From Candidatus Obscuribacterales bacterium (GTDB lineage Bacteria; Cyanobacteriota; Vampirovibrionia; Obscuribacterales; Obscuribacteraceae), in assembly GCA_021732025.1 (NCBI GenBank), contig JAKFVU010000036.1:174223-238222 (forward strand): a stretch of DNA of 64,000 bases, given 5' to 3'. The position numbers and the translations under genes are program-made. The notes below the pieces were generated by a model. It did not search any database and was not told where the DNA came from. It saw nothing but the letters and a program-made list of their open reading frames with translations. Below, piece after piece: positions 1 through 8,949 of the stretch (position 1 is the stretch's first letter; each line of letters begins with the position of its first letter).

Positions 1-66
1 GTGCGCGGCACCAAAGACTGCGTGAGTAACATCAAATTAGATGAGCCAAAGGTCGTTGCTCAGTAG
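1..66 (+). CDS. Possible C-terminal tail of a gene entering from the left
   Basis: Reading frame 1 is open from the first base to a TAG at 64-66, giving 21 residues that end in KVVAQ. It stops 28 bases before the antiporter start, a normal spacing for a co-transcribed neighbour. So short a fragment cannot be assigned to a family and could be chance. Confidence 0.2.
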   Translation: MRGTKDCVSNIKLDEPKVVAQ

Positions 67-94
67 AGCCCAGCTGTCCTAAGAGGGTATCACG

Positions 95-1474
95 ATGGAT
101 TCGGCCGTTGCCGTTGTAGTTGTCGGTATGATTGTTTTTCTGGCACACCTTTTTGCTGTGGGCTTTGAGAAAACTCGAGTACCAGATGTGCTGCCACTCG
201 TAATTTTAGGTGTTCTTTTCGGACCGGTTTTTCACTTTGTCAAACCGTCTGACTTTGGCCAGGTGGGTCAAGTTTTCACCACCTTGGCCCTTGTAATTAT
301 CTTGTTTAACTGCGGCCTAGAACTCGATCTCAACTTGTTGATGAAATCGTTTCTGCCAGCTCTCAAGCTCGGTTTAATTACATTTCTAGTCACTGTCGCA
401 GCGACTGTTTGGCTTGGAATGCAGGCACTGGGCCTGGGACCAATTGAGGGGTGCATCCTTGGTTGTATCGCCGCGGCCTGTTCGCCGCCGGTGGTGATAC
501 CGATGTTGGCAAAGTTAAAGGCCACAGAGCAAACGCGTACCATGCTCATTCTTGAGTCTACTATTTGCGAAGTGCTAGGAATTGTCACCACTTTGGCTTT
601 CATCAAGATTGCCACACAGAGCGACATTCATCCTACCGCCATGCTAGGGCACATCATCGCTTCCTTCATTATGGCTGCCATGATTGGCTTTGCTGCCGGT
701 GTTGTCTGGTCGAGTTTACTTAAGGTCGTGCGCCACGTCGAAGACAATATTTTCTGCACGCCAGCTTTTGTTTGCATCGTTTTCGGTACCGCCGAATTGT
801 TCGACTATAGTGGCCCGGTGGCAGCCTTGGTCTTCGGCCTGGTGTTGGGCAACATCAAAGAACTGAAGTTTTTGAAGAATGTGCCCAAGGCTCAGGCTGT
901 TAGCTTGACCTATCAAGAAAAGACCTTCTTTGCCGCCTTGGTGTTCTTGCTCAAGTCGCTGTTCTTTGTTTATGTCGGCTTGTCGATGCAGTTTAATTCA
1001 TGGAATCTAGCTGTTATGGCTATGGTTCTAACCGTCTGGACCTTGCTTGTGCGCTTGGTTGTGGTGCGTTTCACTACCAGTAAAACTCTCTCAACCTATG
1101 ACCGCTCTTTGGTATCGATTATGGTGCCAAAAGGATTAGCGGCAGCTGTGTTGGCTTCATTAGTTTTGCAGTCAGGAGTAAACGGCGCAGAGACGATTCG
1201 CGAAGTAGCATTTGGTGTGATTCTCTTCAGTATCTGTTTGGTCGCTATTCTGACCTTTATGCTAGAGCGCGGCTGGCTCGACAGATTCTTCCGCTATATT
1301 TACGGCAATTCGCATGTTCTCAAGCCTGATGCTGACCAGCTTGTCACTGGACCGTTTAGCCATGTTGAGGCTATTGAGCGAGCTAGCAAAAGGCACTCTA
1401 TGAGTGGAACAGACTTCGATGAAACCATTGGGCCCGGAACTGGCGGGCCCAAAATTGCCGGCCCGGGCGGCTAG
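95..1474 (+). CDS. Cation:proton antiporter, CPA2/Kef type
   Basis: An integral membrane protein of 459 residues with about 12-13 hydrophobic segments covering residues 1-405, the layout of the Na+/H+ exchanger (CPA2, KefB-like) family, which exchanges monovalent cations for protons across the inner membrane. Seen in sequence: an early hydrophobic helix, a conserved-looking LFNCGLELDL stretch near residue 72, and the small-residue-rich CIAAACSPPVVIP segment near residue 124. The last 55 residues are hydrophilic and Gly/Pro rich, and there is no TrkA-N (NAD-binding) domain, so this is the short form. The ATG at 95 has GAGGG at 84-88 as ribosome binding site. Substrate ion cannot be read from sequence. 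Confidence 0.85.
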   Translation: MDSAVAVVVVGMIVFLAHLFAVGFEKTRVPDVLPLVILGVLFGPVFHFVKPSDFGQVGQVFTTLALVIILFNCGLELDLNLLMKSFLPALKLGLITFLVTVAATVWLGMQALGLGPIEGCILGCIAAACSPPVVIPMLAKLKATEQTRTMLILESTICEVLGIVTTLAFIKIATQSDIHPTAMLGHIIASFIMAAMIGFAAGVVWSSLLKVVRHVEDNIFCTPAFVCIVFGTAELFDYSGPVAALVFGLVLGNIKELKFLKNVPKAQAVSLTYQEKTFFAALVFLLKSLFFVYVGLSMQFNSWNLAVMAMVLTVWTLLVRLVVVRFTTSKTLSTYDRSLVSIMVPKGLAAAVLASLVLQSGVNGAETIREVAFGVILFSICLVAILTFMLERGWLDRFFRYIYGNSHVLKPDADQLVTGPFSHVEAIERASKRHSMSGTDFDETIGPGTGGPKIAGPGG

Positions 1475-1884
1475 CCTGAGGCGACTTGGCTTAGTCTTGC
1501 TAGGGTAGCCGAGGTTTTATTGTTAAGCAACTCAGTTGCGTCACCTGTTGCAATCGCGGTGGCGCCGTTTTTGTGAGCTTCGCTAGGCCATCTTGCGGTC
1601 TGGCGCAGGCCCTTTATAAGTAGAAAGCCTTGCTTCTGTTGGCAAGCTGGCGCTAGGTTTAAGGTCTATCAATGTTCTATTACTCAAAATCTGTGCTGCC
1701 TATCAGCGCGATTTTCTTGGAGAGATTTCAGCTAGCAAAGACAGATCTAAAAACTGATAAAGCCCATGGGATAGCAAACACGAGAGAAGTTCTCGCAAAT
1801 GTTCTCACGTGAAAGGGCACAGTTATCGGTCTTGGCCCCAACTCTCTCTTTATTTACTCATTCTTTCATTGAAAACCTATATGT
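1475..1884. other. 410-base intergenic region
   Basis: No open frame here has coding character. Just after the antiporter stop, a weak GGCT/AGCC hairpin is followed by a T-rich stretch near 1515 and might end transcription. A GAGAA-G-TTCTC palindrome lies around 1793-1803. The sequence before the amidase start is AT rich, with no clear Shine-Dalgarno site. Confidence 0.4.
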
Positions 1885-2751
1885 ATGAAACCTATAAACG
1901 TGCGCCGCCAGTGCGCCTTTGTTCAAGCTACTGCTCGAATATTTCTGGCCTGTCTATTTCTTTTTGCCATCACTTCTGAGGTTAGTTGCCAGAATCATGG
2001 AGATAGCAACCAAATAACTGCTCCTGACTCTGTTGCGGCCAAATTGACGCAAGATTCACTTAAACTCGTTGCGCATAGGCTAGATTCGCTTAAGCAAATA
2101 GCGCTCAATCAATATTCTCTTGACTCTTCCTTTGCTTGCCTTCACCCTGCTGCCCTTCGTGGCATTGTGATTTTGCTTGATGCTGGTCACGGCGGCCGCC
2201 AAGACGGGGCTCTCTATGACAGCATTGCCGAGAAAAACGTCAATCTCGCAGTTACTTTCAAGCTCAAGGCTAGATTGGAATTGTTGGGTGCTCGAGTGCA
2301 TATGACCCGATCTGACGATAGCGATTTGAGTTTAGAGGCAAGGGTGGCGAAGAGCAAAAGATTGAAGCCAGATATTTTCATTAGTGTGCATGCAAACGCT
2401 AATCGCCACACTTCAATCGATGGTATTGAAACCTATTATTACGGGCGCCGCTCGTCAGTTCTGGCTGCTACTTTGCTCAAGTCTATTTCGACTGGTTTGA
2501 AAGAGAATGCTAACTGGATGAAGCATGAGTTGCTTTACGTGCTGCATCATAATATTGTGCCATCAACGTTGGTCGAAATTGGCTACCTCAGTAATAGTCG
2601 AACTAATAAGCTGTTGAACACCAATGGGTATCAAGAGCGGGTGGCAGAATCAATTGCAGTGGGGGTTTTCAACTATTTTCAGTTGAAGAAGCCAGCACGC
2701 GGACCGCTGATAAAGACTAGCAAAGCCAAGCCCAACCGGCCGAAGCGCTAG
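1885..2751 (+). CDS. N-acetylmuramoyl-L-alanine amidase (Amidase_3), secreted
   Basis: A zinc amidase that cuts the bond between MurNAc and the stem peptide of peptidoglycan, acting in the periplasm or cell wall. Residues 12-35 form a hydrophobic export signal; residues 93-265 form the Amidase_3 domain. Zinc ligands are visible as H102 in LLDAGHGG, E116 in SIAEKNVNL and H169 in ISVHANAN; the catalytic Glu is E231 in STLVEIGYLSN. The C-terminus is basic. There is no AMIN or LysM targeting domain, so it is a minimal, AmiC-like core. No good Shine-Dalgarno site precedes the ATG; a second ATG four bases upstream is in another frame. It converges on the minus-strand gene at 2898 across a strong hairpin. 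Confidence 0.9.
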   Translation: MKPINVRRQCAFVQATARIFLACLFLFAITSEVSCQNHGDSNQITAPDSVAAKLTQDSLKLVAHRLDSLKQIALNQYSLDSSFACLHPAALRGIVILLDAGHGGRQDGALYDSIAEKNVNLAVTFKLKARLELLGARVHMTRSDDSDLSLEARVAKSKRLKPDIFISVHANANRHTSIDGIETYYYGRRSSVLAATLLKSISTGLKENANWMKHELLYVLHHNIVPSTLVEIGYLSNSRTNKLLNTNGYQERVAESIAVGVFNYFQLKKPARGPLIKTSKAKPNRPKR

Positions 2752-2786
2752 GCTTGATCAGTTGGATTGATCAAAAAGATTGAATA

Positions 2787-2838
2787 ATTATTCGTGAAGA
2801 CAGCTTTGCCTGGGCAATGTCTTCACGAATAATTTTTA
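2787..2838. terminator. Strong hairpin between convergent genes
   Basis: A perfect 16-bp inverted repeat (2787-2802 with 2818-2833) with an inner TTGC/GCAA stem, followed on the plus strand by TTTTT and a second T-run. It sits between convergent stops and probably terminates the amidase transcript. On the minus strand the T-run is farther away, so it may act in both directions. Confidence 0.8.
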
Positions 2839-2897
2839 CTCTTTTTCAAAAAGCTTTCCACTACCAATTGAAGTAGTTGGCCTTCGGCTTTTTGTCG

Positions 2898-3308
2898 CTA
2901 ATCTAAGCTAAATGATTGTTCGCTGAAAGGTTTGTCCCAGGCTCCTAGAGCATTTTTACCGCCGCGCACGATCCCTTCGCCCAAGGTGCCTACCAAGTTC
3001 ATGGCTTGGCCTGGAATGCTCACTAATAGGAGCGGCGCGGAACCGTCTTTGTCGGTTAGCTCGGTTGATACGGCATCGGCATATTGGCCAACCTGGTTGG
3101 CTTCGCAGCGCATGATGGCGATTGGTGTGCCGATTACAAGCGAGGCGCCAACGGCAGCTGTTCTGAGAGGCAACATGGCTGTGTCGGTGAGAAATTTATG
3201 GGCATCAACCGACCCTTCCTTCTCGCCATAGTTACTGGCTTGAGCTGGGGCTGATGCGATAGAAAGAGCGATGGCTCCTGTCAGTAAGAGAGAATAAATG
3301 GTTTTCAT
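2898..3308 (-). CDS. Small secreted protein of unknown function
   Basis: A protein of 136 residues with a clear signal peptide (MKTIYSLLLTGAIALSIASA, cleavage near PAQA-S). The mature part is small, with a Gly/Ala-rich hydrophobic stretch (AAVGASLVIGTPIAIMRCEA, about residues 52-71) and a second Gly-rich one near residue 105, so it may touch or span a membrane. AAGGA at a proper distance precedes the ATG. I recognise no family. It is transcribed away from the phosphatase gene, with a short shared upstream region. Confidence 0.7.
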   Translation of the reverse strand: MKTIYSLLLTGAIALSIASAPAQASNYGEKEGSVDAHKFLTDTAMLPLRTAAVGASLVIGTPIAIMRCEANQVGQYADAVSTELTDKDGSAPLLLVSIPGQAMNLVGTLGEGIVRGGKNALGAWDKPFSEQSFSLD

Positions 3309-3505
3309 TGAAAGTTCCTTTGTAAGCGTTTTGATTGTGTGGGGTTCACTCAGTTAGCTTACGAGCGGCCAGGAAAAATCTAGAGGGCTTCGCAACAGTT
3401 CAAACATTGTTGCTCCTCCGTGTTCGCGGCTGTTGCAAATCAGTCTGTAATAAGAAGTGGCATTTGAGCACGTGTCGACTTTTTTGTCTTAAACTGTATG
3501 TACTT

Positions 3506-4252
3506 ATGAATTACGACATTATTGGTGACGTCCACGGGTGCCTTGATGAGCTTCTAGAGCTCATAGAGAAACTCGGCTATGGTGTCGACGGCCACCATAA
3601 GAGTGAAGAGCGAAAACTCATTTTTGTAGGCGATCTTGTTGACCGTGGGCCATCCAGTGACGGTGTGTTAGCACTGCTCATGGACTTGCAAGAGCGCGGC
3701 CGGGCCATTGTCTTGCTCGGCAACCATGATGAAAAGCTCAAGCGCCATTTGCAGGGCAAACCAATGCGAGTGGGGCATATGCTGGCCGGTACTTTAGCTC
3801 AACTAGAGCCTCGCGGTAAGGCTTTTTGTGAGAAAGTTTGCCAGTTCCTTGAACAGCTTCCCTACCGTTTCGCCGATGAAGATTTGCTGGTGGTTCACGG
3901 GGCAGTCTACCCTGGTTCTAAGACACTGGGCTCAGTGAGCTTCGCTGAGCAGTCAAAGTACGATCGTGAGTGGGCACTTTATGGTGAAGTGGGGGGAACA
4001 GATAAGATTAGCGGCTACCCTATTCGCTTACAAGATTGGGCCCGCAGCTATTCTGGTGAACATACCACAGTGGTGCGCGGCCACTCAGTTGTGGCTGAGG
4101 TTGAGACCATTGTGTCGCAATCTGGCACTCGCGTTTTCAACGTTGACACGGGTTGCTCTTTTGGCGGCTATCTGTCAGCCTTACGCTACCCTGAGCTTGA
4201 AGTTGTCCAGGTGAAGGCGCGCAAAGTCTATTACGAAGGTTCAGTCATCTAA
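3506..4252 (+). CDS. PPP-family metallophosphoesterase
   Basis: A calcineurin-like phosphatase of 248 residues that binds two metal ions. The three signature motifs are visible: GDVHG (7-11), GDLVDRGP (42-49) and GNHDE (72-76), with later metal-binding His candidates in VVHGA and VVRGHSVV. This is the fold of bacterial PrpA/ApaH/PP2A-like enzymes, which remove phosphate from proteins or cleave dinucleoside polyphosphates; which of these it does is not visible. The frame is open further upstream to 3335, but the ATG at 3506 directly precedes the first core strand and is preferred. The helicase gene starts 19 bases after the stop, probably in the same operon. Confidence 0.85.
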   Translation: MNYDIIGDVHGCLDELLELIEKLGYGVDGHHKSEERKLIFVGDLVDRGPSSDGVLALLMDLQERGRAIVLLGNHDEKLKRHLQGKPMRVGHMLAGTLAQLEPRGKAFCEKVCQFLEQLPYRFADEDLLVVHGAVYPGSKTLGSVSFAEQSKYDREWALYGEVGGTDKISGYPIRLQDWARSYSGEHTTVVRGHSVVAEVETIVSQSGTRVFNVDTGCSFGGYLSALRYPELEVVQVKARKVYYEGSVI

Positions 4253-4271
4253 GCGTGAATCGATAACAATT

Positions 4272-6824
4272 ATGGAAAGACCAGGTCTAAAATATTTCGA
4301 TAAAGTGGCTCTGCATGAGGGCTTTGAACGCCACAGTCAAGGGCGTGTAATTAGTTTCAGCTATGATGAAAAGAATAATTCAATAAGTGGAAAGGTTCAC
4401 GGCAGTCAGCCTAAGCCTTATGTAGTCAGCGTTTTTCTCAAGCCTAGTGGTTTTGATGTTAGTTGGTCGCTTTGCACCTGCGACGAGCGCAAAGCCTGCA
4501 AGCACGGCGCCGCGTTGATTTATGCCTTTTTCGATTTCGATAATCAAGAACTACTTCCGGGAGCAAGTCTTCCCACTAAATCGGTAACTAATCAAGCCAC
4601 TCTGCCCGGCGGAATGCACTTCAAAAAAGGCGGTAGTACTCCTGTGGCCCGTACCCCAATGGATAAAGTGAAAGAAGCTCTAGTCGGTGGTGACAGTGGT
4701 TACCTCAAAATAGATCAGGCTGGCAAAGCGCATCTGATACCATCTCAAGCTGATGTATTGCCGTCAACTTCAAGGCCTATAAGTTTTGGAGCGCTTAACT
4801 CTGGCCTAGCCAGCTCTTCTTCTTCCTCTTCTTCAAATTCTTCGCCACCGGCCCAATCTTCTCCTCGTTTGATGCAATCTGAGCATGAGACCAAAGAATG
4901 GTCGCCCAAGCCATTTCGTGGTGGTGTGATTGATCTAAGTGATCCCAGCAGTGCTAGCTGTTCTGACAGCAATGCTGTTTGGAAGATTGACGTTCACGAA
5001 AGCAAAGAATTTTGGTTTGGAGTCAGCCTTGGCATTGAAGTGGAAGGCGAGACAATTGCCCTTTTGCCGGTGTTACAGCGCGCTTTGTCGAAACTTACTG
5101 GGTACTCTGCCAAGCACATTGAAACACTTGGTCGCGATGGCAAATTCTTCGGACGACTCGAAGATGGACGCATTTTGATTTTGCCATTCAAAAGAGTGAA
5201 AGCCATTCTTACTAATTTGGTTGAGTTGCTTAGTCGTGAAGTAACCGAAGTGACTGAGTTAAAACTTTCGTTGGCGCAAATTAGTGCTGTTACTCAAGAC
5301 GAAAAAGACACCGGGCTCGTGGTCACAGGCTCGCCCTCTTTGACAGACCGCTTAGAGCAGATAAAGAAGCTCGCTAGTCTGCCAGTGGTGGCACCGCCAA
5401 AGAATTTTAATGCTGAGCTTCGTCCTTATCAGCTAGAAGGGCTATCTTGGCTGCAAGGTCTTGCACGGGCACATTTGTCTGGCATACTTGCCGATGACAT
5501 GGGCTTAGGTAAAACCGTTCAAATATTGGCTCACCTTGCTTTAGATCATGAGCTTGGTCTGCTGAAAAAGCCAGTCTTGGTTGTCTGTCCGACCTCAGTT
5601 TTGCATAACTGGTTAGCAGAAACAAAACGCTTCGCTCCCCAGCTCAATGCTGTTGCTTACCATGGTGGAGAGCGGCAAAGCGTACTCGAAGGCAAGCAGG
5701 CAGAGCCAAGCTTGATTGTCACCACCTATGCACTACTGATTCGCGACGCTAAAGAATTAGCACGTGTTGACTGGCAAGCCGTGATTTTGGACGAGGCTCA
5801 GGCCATCAAGAATGCTGGCACGAAAGCAGCAAAAGCAGCTCGCTCTCTCAAGTCTGACTATCGCCTTTGTGTCAGCGGCACGCCGGTAGAAAATCATCTA
5901 GGTGAATTGTGGTCGCTATTTGAATTTCTCACGCCGGGAATGCTTGGAGATGTAAAAGCATTTAGTAAGCACTTCCGCACACCTATAGAAAAGCACAAGC
6001 GTGCTGATATTAGACAACTCTTGGCCAAACGCCTCAGCCCATTTATTCTGCGACGCATTAAAGAGCAAGTAGCTAAAGACCTACCTGATAAAACTGTGAT
6101 TGTGCACGAGCTTGATTTGAGCAGCATGCAGCGCGATTTGTATGAAACTGTGCGAACTGTAAGTGCCCAGAAAGTCTTAGAAGAGATCAACAAGAAGGGC
6201 TTAAACCGCGCACAGCTAGCTATTCTCGATGCCATGCTCAAGCTCAGGCAAGTCTGCTGTGACCCTCGCTTAGTCAAGCTAGCCGTGTCTGAGGCGCCTT
6301 CTCTGACTGATTCTGCCAAGCTAGAAGCTTTGATTGATTTGCTTGAGCCACTGATTGAAAATGGACGGAAAGTACTAGTATTCTCCCAGTTCACCAGCAT
6401 GCTCGATTTAATTGCGCCAGAGCTAGAGGCTCGTGAAATCAAGTTTGTTCAACTACGTGGTGATACCACTGATAGGGCCACTCCTGTTGCTCGTTTTCAG
6501 GCTGGTGAAGTCAGTGTCTTTCTGATCAGTCTCAAAGCCGGCGGCACTGGTCTCAACTTGACCGCTGCCGATACGGTTGTGCACTATGACCCTTGGTGGA
6601 ATCCAGCCGTAGAAGATCAGGCCACCGACCGCGCTCATCGCATTGGTCAGACCGAAAAAGTATTTGTCTACAAGTTCATAGCTAGGGGCACTATTGAAGA
6701 GCGCATGTTGGAGCTGCAAGTGCGCAAGCGTGCTTTGTGCGAAGCTATCTTTGATGCCGAGTCTGCTGCCTCCATTAGCTTCAGCGAGAGTGATTTGGAG
6801 TTTCTCTTCCAGCCCTTGGGGTAG
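4272..6824 (+). CDS. SNF2-family ATP-dependent helicase with SWIM zinc finger
   Basis: An 850-residue SF2 translocase of the Swi2/Snf2 group (RapA/HepA-like), expected to move along double-stranded DNA and remodel bound proteins or polymerase. Near residues 74-93 a SWIM-type zinc finger is visible (CTCDERKACKHGAALIYAF). A Ser-rich low-complexity linker follows near residues 178-195. The helicase core starts near residue 375: Walker A in DDMGLGKTVQI (about 410-421), Walker B DEAQ near residue 505, and motif VI in TDRAHRIGQ near residue 785. The combination of SWIM and SNF2 is common in bacteria and Cyanobacteria. Closely follows the phosphatase gene. Confidence 0.93.
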   Translation: MERPGLKYFDKVALHEGFERHSQGRVISFSYDEKNNSISGKVHGSQPKPYVVSVFLKPSGFDVSWSLCTCDERKACKHGAALIYAFFDFDNQELLPGASLPTKSVTNQATLPGGMHFKKGGSTPVARTPMDKVKEALVGGDSGYLKIDQAGKAHLIPSQADVLPSTSRPISFGALNSGLASSSSSSSSNSSPPAQSSPRLMQSEHETKEWSPKPFRGGVIDLSDPSSASCSDSNAVWKIDVHESKEFWFGVSLGIEVEGETIALLPVLQRALSKLTGYSAKHIETLGRDGKFFGRLEDGRILILPFKRVKAILTNLVELLSREVTEVTELKLSLAQISAVTQDEKDTGLVVTGSPSLTDRLEQIKKLASLPVVAPPKNFNAELRPYQLEGLSWLQGLARAHLSGILADDMGLGKTVQILAHLALDHELGLLKKPVLVVCPTSVLHNWLAETKRFAPQLNAVAYHGGERQSVLEGKQAEPSLIVTTYALLIRDAKELARVDWQAVILDEAQAIKNAGTKAAKAARSLKSDYRLCVSGTPVENHLGELWSLFEFLTPGMLGDVKAFSKHFRTPIEKHKRADIRQLLAKRLSPFILRRIKEQVAKDLPDKTVIVHELDLSSMQRDLYETVRTVSAQKVLEEINKKGLNRAQLAILDAMLKLRQVCCDPRLVKLAVSEAPSLTDSAKLEALIDLLEPLIENGRKVLVFSQFTSMLDLIAPELEAREIKFVQLRGDTTDRATPVARFQAGEVSVFLISLKAGGTGLNLTAADTVVHYDPWWNPAVEDQATDRAHRIGQTEKVFVYKFIARGTIEERMLELQVRKRALCEAIFDAESAASISFSESDLEFLFQPLG

Positions 6825-6971
6825 GTAAGTGGTGGACCTCTTTGTTCGCTTTGTTAACTTTTCAAGACGACCGGTCTAATTCTTGGTGATTTTTGCTAGC
6901 ATTTATCCAATCACTTTAGCTGCGCGTGAGCGCCATTAAGAATTCTCAGCAATATGCTGAATGGAGAAACC

Positions 6972-7628
6972 GTGCCAACCGATACTAAAACCGCAACCAA
7001 CAGCATTGTAGACGCATTAAATTGGCGCTATGCCACCAAGAAATTTGACCCCAGCAAGAAAATCTCTGCTAGCGACTGGCAGGTGCTAGAAGATGCCTTG
7101 CAGCTCTCGCCTTCAAGCTACGGCCTACAACCATACAAGTTCATTGTTGTGACAGATCAGAAAGTCAAAGATGAATTGGTCGCAGCCTGCTGGAATCAAG
7201 CTCAGGTTGCGCAGTGCTCACACTTTGTCATCTTTGCTAGAAAGAATGAAGTCAATGCTGAGACAGTCGATCAGTACATTGACTTGATCGCTAAGACCAG
7301 AGATGTTCCAGTAGATGCGCTCAAGCCAGTGCACGACATGGTGAATGGCTTTGTTACTGGCGCCACGCCTGAGAAATTAGCAGAATGGACCGCACGCCAA
7401 ACCTATATTGCTTTGGGCAATTTGATGACAGTAGCGGCTACTCTCGAGATCGACAACTGCCCAATGGAAGGCATTGTTGTGCCAGAAATTGATCGCATTT
7501 TGAAATTGAATGAGAAAGGATGCACTAGCGTTGTCGCTTGCGCTCTAGGTTATAGAGCCGCTGATGATAAATATGCGACATTAACAAAAGTGCGCTTCCC
7601 TAAAGATGAGCTGTTCATCAATATTTAG
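6972..7628 (+). CDS. NAD(P)H-dependent nitroreductase (NfsB-like)
   Basis: An FMN-dependent oxidoreductase of the nitroreductase superfamily, about 218 residues, the usual size. It would use NAD(P)H to reduce nitroaromatics, quinones or similar compounds in the cytoplasm. Seen: LNWRYATKKFDP near the N-terminus (FMN phosphate-binding Arg region), LSPSSYGLQPYKF, and the late GCTSVVACALGYRA segment. The frame opens with ATG at 6954, but the GTG at 6972 has GGAG at 6963-6966 at correct spacing and is preferred. A hairpin follows the stop. Confidence 0.85.
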   Translation: MPTDTKTATNSIVDALNWRYATKKFDPSKKISASDWQVLEDALQLSPSSYGLQPYKFIVVTDQKVKDELVAACWNQAQVAQCSHFVIFARKNEVNAETVDQYIDLIAKTRDVPVDALKPVHDMVNGFVTGATPEKLAEWTARQTYIALGNLMTVAATLEIDNCPMEGIVVPEIDRILKLNEKGCTSVVACALGYRAADDKYATLTKVRFPKDELFINI

Positions 7629-7658
7629 TTGATGGCTCAATTGCCTCTATTGTCTTAA

Positions 7659-7690
7659 AGAGAGTACAGACTACACTGTGCTCTCTCTTT
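7659..7690 (+). terminator. Probable terminator after the nitroreductase gene
   Basis: A 10-bp stem with one G-T pair (7659-7668 with 7677-7686), an 8-base loop and a short T-run. It is weaker than the 2787 hairpin. Confidence 0.55.
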
Positions 7691-7773
7691 GCATTGACAT
7701 TGGGTTATTACATAGTTGACCGTATTGTTAGTTTTTATCGGTTTTGGTCGTGGCATAATGACCGCCTAGGCTT

Positions 7774-8940
7774 GTGCAGGTGGACTTAAACTTGAATCTC
7801 AACAAATCATTATTGTCTGCAGTGTTTAGCATGGTTCTTTTGCAGGCGACTTCCCTTGCCGCCTTGTCGTCGGAACGGGAGGCAAACGGCTGGATCTATT
7901 CAAATCTGGAAGATGCTGGGTTGAAATTTACGTATCCGGCAGCATGGAAGAAAACCATGATTGGCAGTCAGCCGGCTGAGAAAGACAATATTTTAAAGGT
8001 AAGTGGCCAATTAACTGGTGCGCCTGAAAGTTGGGCAGAGCTTTCATTGTTAAACTCGCAAGCAGGAATGAGCCCCGGTTTGATCATTAAAGTGATGGAA
8101 GAAACCTATTGGAGTAAGCTTCCCGAATACAAAGGTTTGCTTGAAAAACCGATGCGAATGCCTGGCACTCAGGCTGCCGTAGAAAAAGAGATAAGCTTTC
8201 GCCAGGCCGGTTTGATGTTTAGTCAGCGTTGTCTCGTTTTTCAAATGGGTTCTAAGGCGTACAGTCTGGTCATGACTTGTCCGCTTAGTGAGTATCATGC
8301 GGCCGGTACCATCTGGAATACAGCTGTAAACAGCATTGCCGCCATCACCCCGGCGGCAGGCTCGATTTCTGCTCATTCTAGTTCTTTGTCCACTGGGGCA
8401 GTATCTACTGGGAGTTCGAAGGTAAGCGCTGGCAAACCTCCTGCTTCTTCTGTTTCTTCTTCTGGTAATGCTGATGCTGCAAGTGCTGGCCATGCTTGGC
8501 GCACTAAGGATGGCACGCTATCACTTGTTTTTCCTTCTTCGCTCAAAGAAACTGTTGTTGACGGTGATGATCATTTGTTTAGGGCCGCTTGCGAGCAACC
8601 CGAGAGAGTCATTGGTTTGGATGTGTACCGCGGCGATGTTGATCCTAGTATGGCTCTGAGCGAACTCTCTTCTTTGCTCGAAGAGAAATATTTCTTGCCC
8701 TTGAAAAACTACAAGAAGATTGGTGAAGAGCCGCTTTCTATGGGCTCTGGTGGCAGCGTACCTGGTGTCGTGCGCGAATCGACCTTTGAAACAAATGGTG
8801 TCAAATTCCATCATCTCTCTGGCTACATTATGGTTGATAAAAACCTCTACGCAATTTGCCTAAGCACTGCCGGAGTCAACTCTAACGAAGCGCACCAAAT
8901 CTGGAGTCGGGTGGCGTCCAGTGTTACCATTAAACGCTAA
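7774..8940 (+). CDS. Secreted protein with two similar domains, function unknown
   Basis: A protein of about 388 residues with an N-terminal hydrophobic export segment (about residues 11-33). Two related halves can be seen. Around residue 40 a Trp is followed by a segment ending in LKFTYPAAWKKT. Around residue 242 a second copy has WRTKDGTLSLVFPSSLKET. Each half has the character of a small alpha-beta fold such as PsbP/DUF1795-like domains, but I cannot assign it firmly. A Ser/Ala/Gly-rich linker (about residues 200-238) joins the halves. The start is GTG at 7774, with another GTG at 7780. The stop is only 9 bases before the DUF2071 gene, so it may be the first gene of that operon. Confidence 0.65.
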   Translation: MQVDLNLNLNKSLLSAVFSMVLLQATSLAALSSEREANGWIYSNLEDAGLKFTYPAAWKKTMIGSQPAEKDNILKVSGQLTGAPESWAELSLLNSQAGMSPGLIIKVMEETYWSKLPEYKGLLEKPMRMPGTQAAVEKEISFRQAGLMFSQRCLVFQMGSKAYSLVMTCPLSEYHAAGTIWNTAVNSIAAITPAAGSISAHSSSLSTGAVSTGSSKVSAGKPPASSVSSSGNADAASAGHAWRTKDGTLSLVFPSSLKETVVDGDDHLFRAACEQPERVIGLDVYRGDVDPSMALSELSSLLEEKYFLPLKNYKKIGEEPLSMGSGGSVPGVVRESTFETNGVKFHHLSGYIMVDKNLYAICLSTAGVNSNEAHQIWSRVASSVTIKR

Positions 8941-8949
8941 GAGTCTCTC

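Noticed and set aside
1430..1475. GGGCCC-rich sequence as a REP element or terminator
   Set aside because: It codes the Gly/Pro end of the antiporter and has no T-run.
5894..6442. 182-residue minus-strand frame in the SNF2 gene
   Set aside because: Antisense to conserved helicase motifs; Ser-rich composition with no domain.
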